A stretch of 53,609 nt of DNA, taken from positions 1-53,609 of the forward strand of contig REBX01000069.1 in NCBI GenBank assembly GCA_007692505.1. Direction: 5' to 3'. A program made the position numbers and the translations under genes. The notes under the pieces are model-generated. The model ran no database searches. It had not been told where the DNA came from and worked only from the letters and a program-made list of their open reading frames with translations. This DNA is from Gemmatimonadales bacterium (GTDB lineage Bacteria > Gemmatimonadota > Gemmatimonadetes > Longimicrobiales > Gaopeijiaceae). Positions 7,686-17,169 of this stretch are shown piece after piece. Position 1 is the first letter of the stretch; every line of letters begins with the position of its first letter.

Positions 7686-8935
7686 CGCTCCACGAAGCGA
7701 CCGTCGATGCGGTCCTTGAGCCAGCGGGCCCAGCGGGTGTGGAGGCAGAGGCCGCGCCAGCGGAGGAGGGCCCGGCCGTCGGAGGTGTCCAGGAGGGCCA
7801 GGAAGGTGGGGTCGGGCTCGAAGTGCCGGGGCGGGGCGCCGCGGCTCCCGGCCTTTCCCGCACTCGCGCCGTCGCTCTCGGCCCCCCCGGCCTCGCCGGC
7901 CTTGCCGGAGCCGTCGTCCGCATCGCCCGCGCCCTCGAGGTGGGCCCGGAGGTTCGCCGCCAGGACGGGGCCCTGCCGTACGGGCTGTACGCCGGCCTTG
8001 GGGAGGGGCGGATGACCGGCCACCGAAATGCAGTCCCCGCCGCCCCACACCGGGGCACCATCCGTTGCCCGGAGTGTGGTGTCCACCTCCAGGTAGCCGT
8101 CGTCGTCCAGGGGCAGCTCCGAGGCGGCCAGGAGTGGCGGCGGCGCAGCGCCGGTGAGCCAGACCGCAAGGAGGCCGGGCTCCCGGACGGGGCCGGCACG
8201 GGGTGCGGATTGGAGGCCCCCCACGTCCCGCTCCACCACCACTGCGTGGGGCTCCACCTCCACCACCCGGATCCCCGTCTCCACCTCCACCCCTCGGCGG
8301 CGGAGGATGTCCATGGCCCGGCGTCGGGCCTTCGGGCGCCAGCCCGGGAGGATGTGGGGGCCTGCCTCCAGGATCCGGACCGCCGGGCTCCGCCCCAACT
8401 CCGTGATCCTGGCGTGGAGGGCCAGGGCCACTTCCACGCCGGCGGCCCCCCCGCCCACCACCACGGCGGGGACCTCCGTGTCCCGGGGGCGGTCCCGGGT
8501 GACGGTGTCCAGGCGCTCCCGGAGCTCTCTGGCCCGGGCCATGGGGCGGACTGCCAGGGCGTGCTCCGCCACGCCTGGGAGGCGCGCACCCCTGGGGACG
8601 GAGCCCACGTCCAGGGAGAGGGCGGCGGCCCGGAGGGGATCGTCGGGCTCGCCCTCCAGGTGGACGAGGTAGCCTGATCCCGGCGCCCGGCAAATGGCGG
8701 CAGCACGGGCCTCCACGAACTCCACCCCGGCTGCCCGGGCCAGAGCGGCCAGGTCGAACTGGAGTTCCCGGGGCTCCAGCTCCCCCCTGAGGTGGGCCGG
8801 GACCCGACCCGAGTACCAGTGGTGCCGGTCTTCCGAGACCAGGACGACTTCCCCCGGCGGACGGGGCGATTCCACAAGGGAGGCCAGAACGGCCAGGTGG
8901 GCGTGGCCGCCCCCCACCAGGACGAGGCGATGCAC
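7664..8935 (-). CDS. SelD-associated-type FAD/NAD(P) oxidoreductase
   Basis: 423-residue flavoprotein of the pyridine nucleotide-disulfide oxidoreductase superfamily. It has an N-terminal FAD dinucleotide fold ('VLVGGGHAHLAVL'), a second NAD(P) fold ('VVVGGGAAGVEVALALHARI', about residue 150), and the C-terminal 'GRALLRWRGLCLHTRWARWL' segment. The 'GGGHAHL' start and this C-terminal block recall the subgroup found fused or next to selenophosphate synthase (SelD). No SelD or selenocysteine machinery lies in the window. The GTG start at 8935 is 8 bp after the stop of the MerA-like gene, so it is the third gene of that minus-strand operon. The substrate is unknown. An internal Ala/Gly/Ser-rich linker (about residues 345-370) is not part of the usual domain. 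Confidence 0.8.
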   Translation of the reverse strand: MHRLVLVGGGHAHLAVLASLVESPRPPGEVVLVSEDRHHWYSGRVPAHLRGELEPRELQFDLAALARAAGVEFVEARAAAICRAPGSGYLVHLEGEPDDPLRAAALSLDVGSVPRGARLPGVAEHALAVRPMARARELRERLDTVTRDRPRDTEVPAVVVGGGAAGVEVALALHARITELGRSPAVRILEAGPHILPGWRPKARRRAMDILRRRGVEVETGIRVVEVEPHAVVVERDVGGLQSAPRAGPVREPGLLAVWLTGAAPPPLLAASELPLDDDGYLEVDTTLRATDGAPVWGGGDCISVAGHPPLPKAGVQPVRQGPVLAANLRAHLEGAGDADDGSGKAGEAGGAESDGASAGKAGSRGAPPRHFEPDPTFLALLDTSDGRALLRWRGLCLHTRWARWLKDRIDGRFVERYRSLES

Positions 8936-8943
8936 GGCGCGCC

Positions 8944-10497
8944 TCAGAAGCGCCGGAGGAAGCCCAGCACCCGGGCCATGATCCCCCGGGTGCGGGGGGT
9001 GAGGGCATCCCGGCGCTTGAGGTCTGCCAGCTTCCTCAGCACCTCGGCCCGGGTGGGGTAGGGGTACACGGCGTTCCCGAAGGCCGAGAGGCCCATCCCC
9101 TCGTTCATGGCCACCGACAGGGGGGCGATGAGGTCGCCGGCGCCGGCGCCCACGATGGTGGCCCCCAGGATCGTGTCCGTCCCCGCCTTCAGGTGAACCC
9201 GGGCGAACCCTTCCACCGCCCCTTCGGTGATGGCCCGGTCCACGTCCTCGAAGGAGAGGGTGAGGGTGCGGACGTCCTCGCCCCGGGCCGCCACCTCGTG
9301 GGGTTCGATCCCCACATGGGCCACCTCTGGGTCCGTGTACGTGCACCGGGGGATGACGAGCTTCGAACGCCGACCCCGTCCGAAGAAGAGGGCGTTGGGC
9401 ACCGCGATGCGGGCCTCGGCGTCGGCGGCATGGGTGAAGCGGGGGCCGGGGACCACGTCTCCCACCGCCCAGATCCGGCGGTTCGTGGTCCGGAGCCGGT
9501 CGTCCACCTTCACCCCCGACCGGTCGGCCTCCACCCCGGCAGCCTCGAGTCCCAGGCCCTCCGTATTGGGGACCCGGCCCGCGGCCACCAGGAGGGCATC
9601 GGCCTCCAGCGCCTCCCCCGACCCCACCGTGGCCCGGACCCCCGAGCCGTCCGAGTCCCTGGACTCCACCCCGGCTACGGCAGCACCGGTTCTGACCTCC
9701 ACCCCGTCGACCTCGAGGGACGCCTGGACCAGGGGTGCCGCGTCCGGATCGTCCCGACCCATGATACGATCCCCGGCCTCCAGGAGGACGACCCGGCTCC
9801 CCAGGCGGGCGAAGGCCTGGGCAAGCTCGCACCCGATGGCCCCGGCCCCCAGGACCAGGAGGGTCTCGGGCCGGGACTCCAGCCAGAAGATGCTCTCGCT
9901 GGTCAGCACGTCGGGGGTGGTGTCCAGCCCGGGCACAGGGGGGAGGAAGGGGCGTCCCCCCGTTGCGATGATGGCTCGCCGGAACTCCAGGGTCCGGGTC
10001 GACCCGTCGTCGCCCTCCACTTCCAGGCGGTCCGGCCCGGTGAATCGACCGCTCCCCAGGAAGACATCGCTGCCGAGTTCCGTGAAACGTGCCGCGCTGT
10101 CTGCCGGGCTGATGTCGGCCCGGATCCGCCGCATTCGCTCCATGACGGCGGCGAAGTCGCCGTCACCGGAGGCCTCGGGACCATGAAAGGCCTCGCGGGC
10201 CCTCCGGGCTCCGGCCCAGGCGCTGGCGCTCCGGAGGACCGCCTTGGAGGGAACACACCCGCTGTTCAGGCAGTCCCCGCCCAGCAGACCCCGTTCCACC
10301 AGCGCCACCCGGCCGCCCACTGCCGCCCCGATGGCCGAGGAGACCAGGCCACCCGAGCCCCCGCCCACCACCACCAGGTCGTAGCGGGAGGCCGGCTCGG
10401 GGTTCGTCCAGCCCGGGGGATGCACTTCCGAAAGGAGGCGGAGGTTGTGGTCGTCCAGGGGACGGACCAGGGACTCGGTCGGCGTGTCGGTGATCAT
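8944..10497 (-). CDS. MerA/lipoamide-dehydrogenase-like FAD disulfide reductase
   Basis: 517-residue flavoprotein with the redox-active disulfide 'GGDCLNSGCVPSKAVL', an FAD fold ('DLVVVGGGSGGLVSS'), an NAD(P) fold ('LLVLGAGAIGCELAQAF') and a C-terminal dimerisation domain. It resembles mercuric reductase paralogs rather than true MerA. There is no N-terminal HMA domain and no C-terminal vicinal cysteine pair. The usual catalytic 'HPHPT' is 'YPYPT' here, replacing the base histidine of lipoamide dehydrogenase with tyrosine. The ATG overlaps the stop of the TVP38 gene (ATGA). TVP38/TMEM64 proteins are known next to or fused with such reductases, so a membrane-linked redox role is more likely than mercury resistance. 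Confidence 0.85.
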   Translation of the reverse strand: MITDTPTESLVRPLDDHNLRLLSEVHPPGWTNPEPASRYDLVVVGGGSGGLVSSAIGAAVGGRVALVERGLLGGDCLNSGCVPSKAVLRSASAWAGARRAREAFHGPEASGDGDFAAVMERMRRIRADISPADSAARFTELGSDVFLGSGRFTGPDRLEVEGDDGSTRTLEFRRAIIATGGRPFLPPVPGLDTTPDVLTSESIFWLESRPETLLVLGAGAIGCELAQAFARLGSRVVLLEAGDRIMGRDDPDAAPLVQASLEVDGVEVRTGAAVAGVESRDSDGSGVRATVGSGEALEADALLVAAGRVPNTEGLGLEAAGVEADRSGVKVDDRLRTTNRRIWAVGDVVPGPRFTHAADAEARIAVPNALFFGRGRRSKLVIPRCTYTDPEVAHVGIEPHEVAARGEDVRTLTLSFEDVDRAITEGAVEGFARVHLKAGTDTILGATIVGAGAGDLIAPLSVAMNEGMGLSAFGNAVYPYPTRAEVLRKLADLKRRDALTPRTRGIMARVLGFLRRF

Positions 10498-11309
10498 GTG
10501 GAGGCCTCCCGGGCCAGGGCGCGACGGGCGATGCGGGTGACGAGGACGGTGACGGCCACGGTGGCCAGGAGCCCGAGGACCAGGACAACCCAGTACCCCC
10601 ATCCCCGCTCCACGGCCTCCCCGGCGGCGGCGGTGGCGATGTCGCCGGCCACCCGCCCCGAGTAGACGTAGAGGAGGGTGCCCGGGAGCATCCCCAGGGC
10701 CCCGATGACGTAGTCCCTCAGGCGGACGTCGGTGAGCCCCAGGGCGTAGTTCAACAGGTTGTAGGGCATCACGGGGGTGAGGCGGAGCAGGGTGACGATC
10801 TTCAGTCCCTCCCGTCCGATGGCCCGGTCGATGGCCGAGAACCGGGGGTCCTCCGACACCTTTGCCCGGATCCGGTCCCGCGCCAGGTGACGTCCCACCA
10901 GGAAGGCGGCAGTGGAGCCCAGGACGGCGCCGGCAAACACGTACAGCACCCCCTGGGTGATCCCGAAGACCGCGCCTGCCGCCAGTGTGAGGATGGACCC
11001 GGGGATGAAGGCCACCGTGGCCACGGCATACCCGGCGATGAAGACGATGGGTGCCAGGGCCCCCAGGCCGTCCACCCAGAGGGCGAAGGCCTCGATGTAC
11101 TGGCCGGCAAAGCGTCCGAGGACGATGAGGCCCACCAGGGCGAGGAGCCCCAGGACCACGAGGCGGACACGGCTGGAACCACCGGTGCTTCGGGGTGCAC
11201 CGCCGGGCACTGCATCCTCTCCGGTGGCCACGTCCCGGGGCGCCGGGCCAGCGGGCAGGGTGTCGCCGGGAGTGGGGTCACTGTGTCGGGAGGGAGACGG
11301 GGAGGACAT
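10494..11309 (-). CDS. TVP38/TMEM64 (DedA/VTT-domain) membrane protein
   Basis: 271-residue inner-membrane protein with a ~45-residue Pro/Ser/Gly-rich N-terminal tail and then a VTT-type domain. Family landmarks are 'AFIPGSILTLAAGAVFGI' with its conserved FxPG, 'GSTAAFLVGRHLARD', 'RLTPVMPYNLLNYALGLT' and 'MLPGTLLYVYSGR', followed by a last transmembrane segment. Members are linked to lipid scrambling or membrane transport. I chose ATG 11309 ('MSSPSPSRHSD'); the longer frame to 11651 is Arg-rich and runs across the divergent DUF547 start. It is the first gene of a three-gene operon with the MerA-like and SelD-associated-type flavoproteins. Confidence 0.88.
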   Translation of the reverse strand: MSSPSPSRHSDPTPGDTLPAGPAPRDVATGEDAVPGGAPRSTGGSSRVRLVVLGLLALVGLIVLGRFAGQYIEAFALWVDGLGALAPIVFIAGYAVATVAFIPGSILTLAAGAVFGITQGVLYVFAGAVLGSTAAFLVGRHLARDRIRAKVSEDPRFSAIDRAIGREGLKIVTLLRLTPVMPYNLLNYALGLTDVRLRDYVIGALGMLPGTLLYVYSGRVAGDIATAAAGEAVERGWGYWVVLVLGLLATVAVTVLVTRIARRALAREAST

Positions 11310-11466
11310 TCGCAGGCCTGCCGGAGAGGGAGGAAGGGAGTCGCGAAACGGCTTCGGGGACGCGTGCCGGCGATGGCGGGACGACGGCCGCGGCACCAAC
11401 GGGGGAACTCCCGACACCCGTTCGGCGTTCCCAACGGTGGGAGGGCTCCGTTCCTCCCGACACAAA

Positions 11467-12441
11467 ATGAGCGTACCTCCGACCCTGCGTCCAATGTCCA
11501 CACGACACGCACCACCCCGCCCCCGGCCCGCCGGACCCTGCCGGGGCCGGAATCGCCTCCTCGACCTCCTACCCCTGAGCCTCCTCGTCCTGGTGGGATC
11601 CACCTCGTGTGTGGACGGGAAGGAGGCATCCGCCGACCAGGAGCAGGGCATCGCACCCGCCGCCCGGGCAGTGGAGCGGGACGCCCGGGGACTCCCCGAC
11701 CCCGAGGCCCTGACCCGGGTCCTGCAGCCGGTGGTGGAGGGTGCTCTGGTGGACTACCAGCAACTGCAGGACAACCGAAGCGGGCTGGACGCCTGGATCC
11801 GCGCCCAGGCCGAGACGGATCCGACGGACCTGGCGGCCGCGCCGGAATCCCACCAGCTGGCATTCTGGATCAACGCCTACAACAGCTGCATGCTCCACCT
11901 CGTCATCGAGAACTACCCCATCGAGCCCGGCGGCACCGGGCTTTTCGGGCGTATCGTGAACCGGGTGGCCGATCGGCCCGACAACTCCGTCTGGCAGATC
12001 CGGGACGTCTTCGGACGAGACCACTGTCCGGTGGCAGGCTCGGACCGGTCCCAGGACGAGATCGAACACGAAATCATTCGGCCCGAGTTCGGGGAGCCCC
12101 GGATCCACTTCGCCGTGAACTGCGCCGCCCGGAGCTGCCCCGTGCTGTCGCCGGAGGCCTACGACGGGGACCGCCTGGAGGAGCAGCTGGAGCGGGCTGT
12201 GGAGGTGTTCATGGGAAACCCCGACCACTTCCGGGTGGAGAATGGGGATCGCCCGGTCCTGCGCCTGAACAAGGTCCTGGACTGGTACTCGGAGGACTTC
12301 GGCGGCGAGGAGGGCCTCCCCCCCTTCTTCGCGTCCCGTGCGGAGGGCGAGACCCGGGAGCGGCTCACCTCACCCCGGATCTCGGTGGAGTTCTTCGAGT
12401 ATGACTGGATACTGAACGACACGGCTGTCCACGACCTCTGA
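11467..12441 (+). CDS. DUF547-domain exported protein
   Basis: 324-residue protein with a hydrophobic segment ('LDLLPLSLLVLVGSTSC') that looks like a lipoprotein signal with a weak lipobox, then a DUF547 domain. Domain landmarks are 'LAFWINAYNSCMLHLVIENY', 'HCPVAGSDRSQDEIEHEII' and 'IHFAVNCAARSCPVLSPEAY'. The molecular function of DUF547 is not established. Starts at 11467 or 11494 are both possible; the second puts the signal nearer the N terminus. It is divergent from the TVP38/MerA-like operon, a pairing I recall from metalloid and selenium gene neighbourhoods, and is followed within 23 bp by a lipoprotein gene. Confidence 0.85.
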   Translation: MSVPPTLRPMSTRHAPPRPRPAGPCRGRNRLLDLLPLSLLVLVGSTSCVDGKEASADQEQGIAPAARAVERDARGLPDPEALTRVLQPVVEGALVDYQQLQDNRSGLDAWIRAQAETDPTDLAAAPESHQLAFWINAYNSCMLHLVIENYPIEPGGTGLFGRIVNRVADRPDNSVWQIRDVFGRDHCPVAGSDRSQDEIEHEIIRPEFGEPRIHFAVNCAARSCPVLSPEAYDGDRLEEQLERAVEVFMGNPDHFRVENGDRPVLRLNKVLDWYSEDFGGEEGLPPFFASRAEGETRERLTSPRISVEFFEYDWILNDTAVHDL

Positions 12442-12464
12442 CCCGCCTTCCCGGCCCGGAGCCC

Positions 12465-13133
12465 ATGCTCGACTCCCGATCCCGCCGCACCCTGCCCCTT
12501 TCGATCCCGCTCCTCCTCCTGGGGCTCCTGGCCCTGGCCGGGTGCAACGAGCCCGGCAGTGACTCCGACAACGACCTGGACGAGATCCGCCTCGGCTCCA
12601 TGGACTTCGAGGCGTTCGGCGGGACCGCCGTGTCCCGGTTCGAGCTGGAAGGCGTGGCCGTCATGCACCCACCAGAGACCGACGGGGCCGAGCCGGTGGT
12701 GGACGTGACCATGGAGGGCTCCGTGCAGGGGGTCACCGTGGGCTTCCGGCTCCGGGGGGCCCTGGACAGTGATCCGGGCCCCATGGTGCCCCAGACCCCC
12801 CACCCCCTGGAGGGGGACGCCACGCTGGAATCACTGGAGTCGTGGGCGAACGCGCAGCCCATCATCCAGTTCACCCCCGGGGCCCTCCACCTGAACCCCA
12901 GGTCCAACGAGGTCTTCGTTCCCTTCGGACAGACGGACCTCTTCCTCCTCCGGTACTGGCCCCCGGAGAACGGGGAAGGCGGGGGCGAGATCGCGCTGGG
13001 AGGCCTCTCCCAGTTCATCGGCATCGTCCCGGGGGAGTTCACGGACACAGGAGTCGCCCGGGAGACCGGCAACGTATTGGCATCGCAGTTCGTCCTCCGG
13101 GTTCCCATGACCTGTGCTGAGCTGGCCTGCTGA
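12465..13133 (+). CDS. Hypothetical lipoprotein
   Basis: 222-residue predicted lipoprotein with signal 'LLLLGLLALAGC' (lipobox LAGC, Cys near residue 27) and an acidic Ser/Asp linker after the cysteine. The mature part looks beta-rich ('FELEGVAVMHPPETD', 'VPFGQTDLFLLRYWPP') and ends in 'MTCAELAC', giving two late cysteines that could pair. I do not recognise a family. The gene starts 23 bp after the DUF547 stop and ends 14 bp before the glycosyltransferase start, so the three are probably co-transcribed. Confidence 0.8.
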   Translation: MLDSRSRRTLPLSIPLLLLGLLALAGCNEPGSDSDNDLDEIRLGSMDFEAFGGTAVSRFELEGVAVMHPPETDGAEPVVDVTMEGSVQGVTVGFRLRGALDSDPGPMVPQTPHPLEGDATLESLESWANAQPIIQFTPGALHLNPRSNEVFVPFGQTDLFLLRYWPPENGEGGGEIALGGLSQFIGIVPGEFTDTGVARETGNVLASQFVLRVPMTCAELAC

Positions 13134-13147
13134 CCCGGTCACACGAC

Positions 13148-13891
13148 ATGCGACCGAACCTCACGGTCCTCTGCACCCAGTGGGGAAGCAAGTACGACGC
13201 CTCCTACGTGAACCGCCTGCAGGCCATGGTGGGGCGGCACCTCCACCAGCCCCACCGTTTCGTCTGTCTCACCGAGGACCCCGAAGGGCTGAAGCCGGAA
13301 GTGGAGGCCCTCCCCTTCCCGGACACCGGTGTGGCGGCGCTGGACCGGAAGGCCGCCTGGACCCGAGAGCACGGATGGCTCAAGACCTCCGTCCTGGCCG
13401 CCCCGCTCCACGACATCACCGGGACGGTCCTCTGCCTGGACCTGGACATCGTCATCGTGGACGCACTGGACCCGTTCCTGGAGGTTTCCGGCGAGTTCGT
13501 GGCCATCCGGGAGTGGGACAAGTCCGACGGCACGGGGAACACCTCCGTCTTCCGTTTCCGGGCCGGGGCTCACGACGACCTCCTGGATCCCCTCCGATCG
13601 GACCCGGTCCAGGCCCGGGCCGGGGTGCGAAACGAGCAGGAGTACATCACCCTGCAGCTGGCCCGGCAGGGGCGGCTCTCCTACTGGCCCGGGGACTGGG
13701 TGCGAAGCTTCAAGCGACACTGCACCCGCCCCTTCCCCCTCTCCCTCTGGCAGCCCCCCCGGATTCCCCCGGGAACCCGAATCATCGCCTTCCACGGGCG
13801 ACCCAATCCCCCCGATGCCATGGAGGGTCGGAGCGGGAGGTGGTATCGAAGGATCCGACCCACTCCCTGGATCCGGAAACACTGGCGCTGA
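13148..13891 (+). CDS. GT8-like nucleotide-sugar glycosyltransferase
   Basis: 247-residue cytoplasmic protein resembling GT-A-fold glycosyltransferases that use a DxD metal site: 'LCLDLDIVIVDALDPFL' near residue 100 is the probable DxD. The N-terminal strand 'TVLCTQWGSKYDASYVNRL' and the later 'IIAFHGRPNPPDAM', with the conserved HGxP-type segment near the C terminus, match glycosyltransferases annotated as GT8-like or glycogenin-like. There are no transmembrane segments. The acceptor is unknown. It is the third gene in the DUF547-lipoprotein series. The C-terminal 30 residues are Arg/Trp-rich and may contact membrane. Confidence 0.72.
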   Translation: MRPNLTVLCTQWGSKYDASYVNRLQAMVGRHLHQPHRFVCLTEDPEGLKPEVEALPFPDTGVAALDRKAAWTREHGWLKTSVLAAPLHDITGTVLCLDLDIVIVDALDPFLEVSGEFVAIREWDKSDGTGNTSVFRFRAGAHDDLLDPLRSDPVQARAGVRNEQEYITLQLARQGRLSYWPGDWVRSFKRHCTRPFPLSLWQPPRIPPGTRIIAFHGRPNPPDAMEGRSGRWYRRIRPTPWIRKHWR

Positions 13892-13988
13892 GGCGGCTCC
13901 GGGCTACCTTGTCCCGATACCGACGCCCGAGACCAGGGCCCTGACGGGTCCGCCCCGGGCACCCTGCCGCCCCTGACTCCCGTCGGCG

Positions 13989-16900
13989 ATGGTCCCCCAA
14001 TTCCGCTTTTCCCGATTCTTGAGGGTCCTGGCCCCGCTCTTCCTCGTGGGTACCCTCGTCCAGGTCCCACCGTCCCAGCTGGCGGCTCAGGACGCTCCCG
14101 GTGATCCGGGGGCCATTACCGCACACGCCGACGCCCTGGCCTTCTGGCACGGGCTCTCCGCCACCTCCGACGACGTTCGGGTCCGGGAGTTCGGGACCAG
14201 CGCCGAGGGGCGCCCCCTCCTGGAGGTGGTGATCTCCCGGCCGGGGCTCTCCGACCCCTGGGAGGCCCACCACACGGGCCGTCCGGTGGTCCTGGTGAAT
14301 GCCCTGGTCCACGGGGACGAGCCCGCCGGGAAGGAGGCCCTCATGTCCTTCGCGACCGAGCTGGTCCACGGCTCCCTGACGGACCTCCCCCGGGACGTGG
14401 TCTTCGTCCTCTCTCCCGAGCTGAACCCCGACGGGGGGGCCATGGGAAGCTGGGGCTCCAGGAACAGCCCCCGACAGAGGAACATCAACCGGGACTACCT
14501 CCGCCTGGACAGCCCCGAGACCCGGGCCTTCGTCCCGGAGGTGATCGCTGCCTGGCACCCCCACGTCATCATCGACCTCCACGAGCTGGTGGGTCCGCCC
14601 CGCATCTACGACTTCTATACCAGCGACCCACTGGACGTGGCGGGCCCCCGGGCGAACCGGGCCCTGGTCCGGAGAGGACTCGTCCCCGCCATCGTGGAGG
14701 CGCTGGAAGCCGAAGGCTACACCCACTTCCCGTACCACCGGGTCCCCGGGGGACTGGTGGACGACCCGTCCCGGGGGGTGTCTGCCGGGACGTACGGGGC
14801 CCGGGCACTCTCCTCGTACGGCGGGGCCCAGGCAGCCATGACCCTCCTCTTCGAAAGCATGCGCCCCCGGGATGCCCGGGAGGGGCTTGCCGACCGGGTC
14901 CGGCGCCACGAGGTGGCCCTGGAGGCCATGGCCCGGTGGGTGGCGGAGAACGCCGACGAAGTGGTCCGCACCGTGGGGGAGGAGCGCCGGGAACTGGTGG
15001 ACCGGGGTGCGGTGATGGACCCGGCAGACTCCCTGGCCATCCGGGTGGAGGAGCTCCCGGGCCGGACCCTGCCCTACATGCTCCAGGTGGATGGAGACAC
15101 GGTGCGCTTCGACGTGCCGGTCCTGGACAGTGCCCGCATCGAGCTGGGACGGGTGCGCCCGGTGGCCTACGTCCTGGAGCCCCACCGGGCCGAGGCGGCC
15201 CGGCACCTGGCCCTCCACGGGGTCCGGGTGGACCGCCTCCTGGCCCCGGCCCGGGTGCAGGGGGAAAGCTACCGGGTGACCTCGGTGGAGCGAGCACCCC
15301 GGGCAGCCGAGGGATGGGTGGCCCGGTCCATCCGTACCGAGACCGAGTTCGGGGAGCTGGAGCTCCCGGCAGGCTCGTGGCTCGTCCGGATGGACCAGAG
15401 CCGGGCCCGGGTCATTGGCCACCTCATGGAGCCCGAGGACACCAATTCCCTGGCCTCCATGGGATGGTTCACCACCGAGGAGCGGGTGGGCGCCCTCCTG
15501 CCCCTCCACCGCCTCCACGCCCTACCCGAGGTGGCCACGGAGACGGCCACGGCCACGGACCACCGGGGTGCGCCCCGCTGGACGGACATCGGACGGGCTG
15601 GTGGTGACGAGCTCGTCTCCCCGGAGGTGGCGGCCGCAGCCGGGGCCTCACCCCTTCGGGACACCCTCACGCCCCACGAGGACGTGGTGGGGGCCTTCCG
15701 GTCCATGGAGGCGGCCTCGCCGTGGGTGTCCATGAGGGAGATCGGGCGGAGCCGGGAGGACCGGCCCCTCCACCTGGTCACCCTGTCCCGGCCCGCCGTG
15801 AACTCCCCCGCCGAGGCCCACGCCTCGGGACGCCCCATCCTCTTCATCGGCGCCCAGGTGCATGGAGACGAGCCCGCAGGGAAGGAGGGGCTCCTCCGCT
15901 TCGCCCGAGACCTGGTGGAGGGCCCCCTGGAACCCCTCCTGGACGAGCTCGTGGTCCTCCTGGTTCCCCAGATGAACCCCGACGGCGCCGAGGCCGGGCG
16001 CTGGGGAACAAGAAGCAACCGGGCCAACTTCAACCTGAACCGGGACTACCTCAAGCTGGACAACCCCGAGAGCCGGGCCGTGGTGAACCAGGTCCTCCTC
16101 CCCTGGCGACCCCACGTGACCGTGGACGCCCACGAGCTGGGGGGCCCGCCCCGGGTCTACGACTTCTACACCTGGTTCCCCACCAACCCCCACGGCCCCC
16201 GGGCCACGGTGGAACTCGCCGGGGAGCGCCTCGTCCCGGCCATCGTGGACGCCCTGGAGGCAGATGGGCACTCCCACATCATCTACCACACCCCCGGAGG
16301 GCTGGTCGGACTCCCCGAAGACCCGGAGAGGGGGATCTCGGTGCCTGTGTACGGCCGGACCCTGAACGACTACGCAGCCAGCCAGGGGCTGGCCACCATC
16401 CTCTTCGAGAGCCTCCGGGCCGGCGATGCCCGAGTGGGCATCGAGGACCGTGCCGTCCGGCAGCACCTGGCCATGACGGCACTGGCCCGAAGGATGGCGG
16501 AGGAGCCCGAAATCGTCCTCACGGCCTTCCGGGAGGGCCGAGAGGAGATGATCCAGCGGGGGAGCATCCTGTCCGACGCGGATTCCATCGCCGTCCTCCG
16601 GGAGCCCGTGGCCAGCCGCCGCGTGGAGTACGAGGTGGCCACCCGGGAGCGCGTGGAGACCCCCGACGGAGTCCGCTGGGAGTGGACCGGTGAAACCACC
16701 ACCGTGGAGACCCCGGTGTTCGACAGCGCCCGCACCGTCCTGGGCCGGGTCCGGCCCACCGGGTACCTCATCGAGCCACACCGGGGCGACCTGGTCCGCT
16801 TCCTCCTGGACCACGGCCTCGTGGTGGAGCGGGTCCAGGAGCCGGGTGCATGGGAGGTGGAGAGCTTCCGAGTGGACGAACTGGACCTCTCCTCCTCCGC

Positions 16901-17168
16901 CTACGAGGGCTACATCCCCCAGCGCTTCCGGACCTCGCCGGAGGCGGTCACCCTGCAGGTCCCGGCAGGGGCCTGGTTCGTCCGATCCGCCCAGCCGGGT
17001 GCTGCCCTCCTCTTCCACCTCATGGAACCGGAGGACGAGAACTCTGCCGCCATCATGGGGATGTTCCTGGACGAGGCGCGAACCGGGGGCACGCTCCCGG
17101 TGCACAGGGTCCTCCAGCGCTCGCCCTCCGCCCTGCTCCGGATCCTGGAGCCCGAGGAGGGGCGGTAG
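13989..17168 (+). CDS. Exported double-domain M14 zinc carboxypeptidase
   Basis: 1059-residue secreted protein (signal ending 'QLAAQD') made of two homologous M14 domains of about 500 residues each. Domain 1 has the zinc motif 'VHGDEPAGKE' (HxxE), 'NINRDYLRLDSPE', the third ligand in 'IIDLHELVGPPRIYDFY' and a candidate catalytic Glu in 'TLLFESM'. Domain 2 repeats all of these: 'VHGDEPAGKE', 'NLNRDYLKLDNPE', 'TVDAHELGGPPRVYDFY', 'TILFESL'. Each half ends in a related block ('HLMEPEDTNS' and 'HLMEPEDENS'). Both sites therefore look active, and the gene arose by tandem duplication. Substrates are probably peptides or peptidoglycan fragments. The stop lies one base before the ECF sigma ATG, implying co-transcription. 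Confidence 0.9.
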   Translation: MVPQFRFSRFLRVLAPLFLVGTLVQVPPSQLAAQDAPGDPGAITAHADALAFWHGLSATSDDVRVREFGTSAEGRPLLEVVISRPGLSDPWEAHHTGRPVVLVNALVHGDEPAGKEALMSFATELVHGSLTDLPRDVVFVLSPELNPDGGAMGSWGSRNSPRQRNINRDYLRLDSPETRAFVPEVIAAWHPHVIIDLHELVGPPRIYDFYTSDPLDVAGPRANRALVRRGLVPAIVEALEAEGYTHFPYHRVPGGLVDDPSRGVSAGTYGARALSSYGGAQAAMTLLFESMRPRDAREGLADRVRRHEVALEAMARWVAENADEVVRTVGEERRELVDRGAVMDPADSLAIRVEELPGRTLPYMLQVDGDTVRFDVPVLDSARIELGRVRPVAYVLEPHRAEAARHLALHGVRVDRLLAPARVQGESYRVTSVERAPRAAEGWVARSIRTETEFGELELPAGSWLVRMDQSRARVIGHLMEPEDTNSLASMGWFTTEERVGALLPLHRLHALPEVATETATATDHRGAPRWTDIGRAGGDELVSPEVAAAAGASPLRDTLTPHEDVVGAFRSMEAASPWVSMREIGRSREDRPLHLVTLSRPAVNSPAEAHASGRPILFIGAQVHGDEPAGKEGLLRFARDLVEGPLEPLLDELVVLLVPQMNPDGAEAGRWGTRSNRANFNLNRDYLKLDNPESRAVVNQVLLPWRPHVTVDAHELGGPPRVYDFYTWFPTNPHGPRATVELAGERLVPAIVDALEADGHSHIIYHTPGGLVGLPEDPERGISVPVYGRTLNDYAASQGLATILFESLRAGDARVGIEDRAVRQHLAMTALARRMAEEPEIVLTAFREGREEMIQRGSILSDADSIAVLREPVASRRVEYEVATRERVETPDGVRWEWTGETTTVETPVFDSARTVLGRVRPTGYLIEPHRGDLVRFLLDHGLVVERVQEPGAWEVESFRVDELDLSSSAYEGYIPQRFRTSPEAVTLQVPAGAWFVRSAQPGAALLFHLMEPEDENSAAIMGMFLDEARTGGTLPVHRVLQRSPSALLRILEPEEGR

Positions 17169-17169
17169 C

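Noticed and set aside
8944-10497. Mercury-resistance reading of the MerA-like gene
   Set aside because: No HMA domain, no C-terminal Cys pair and no merR, merT or merP nearby.
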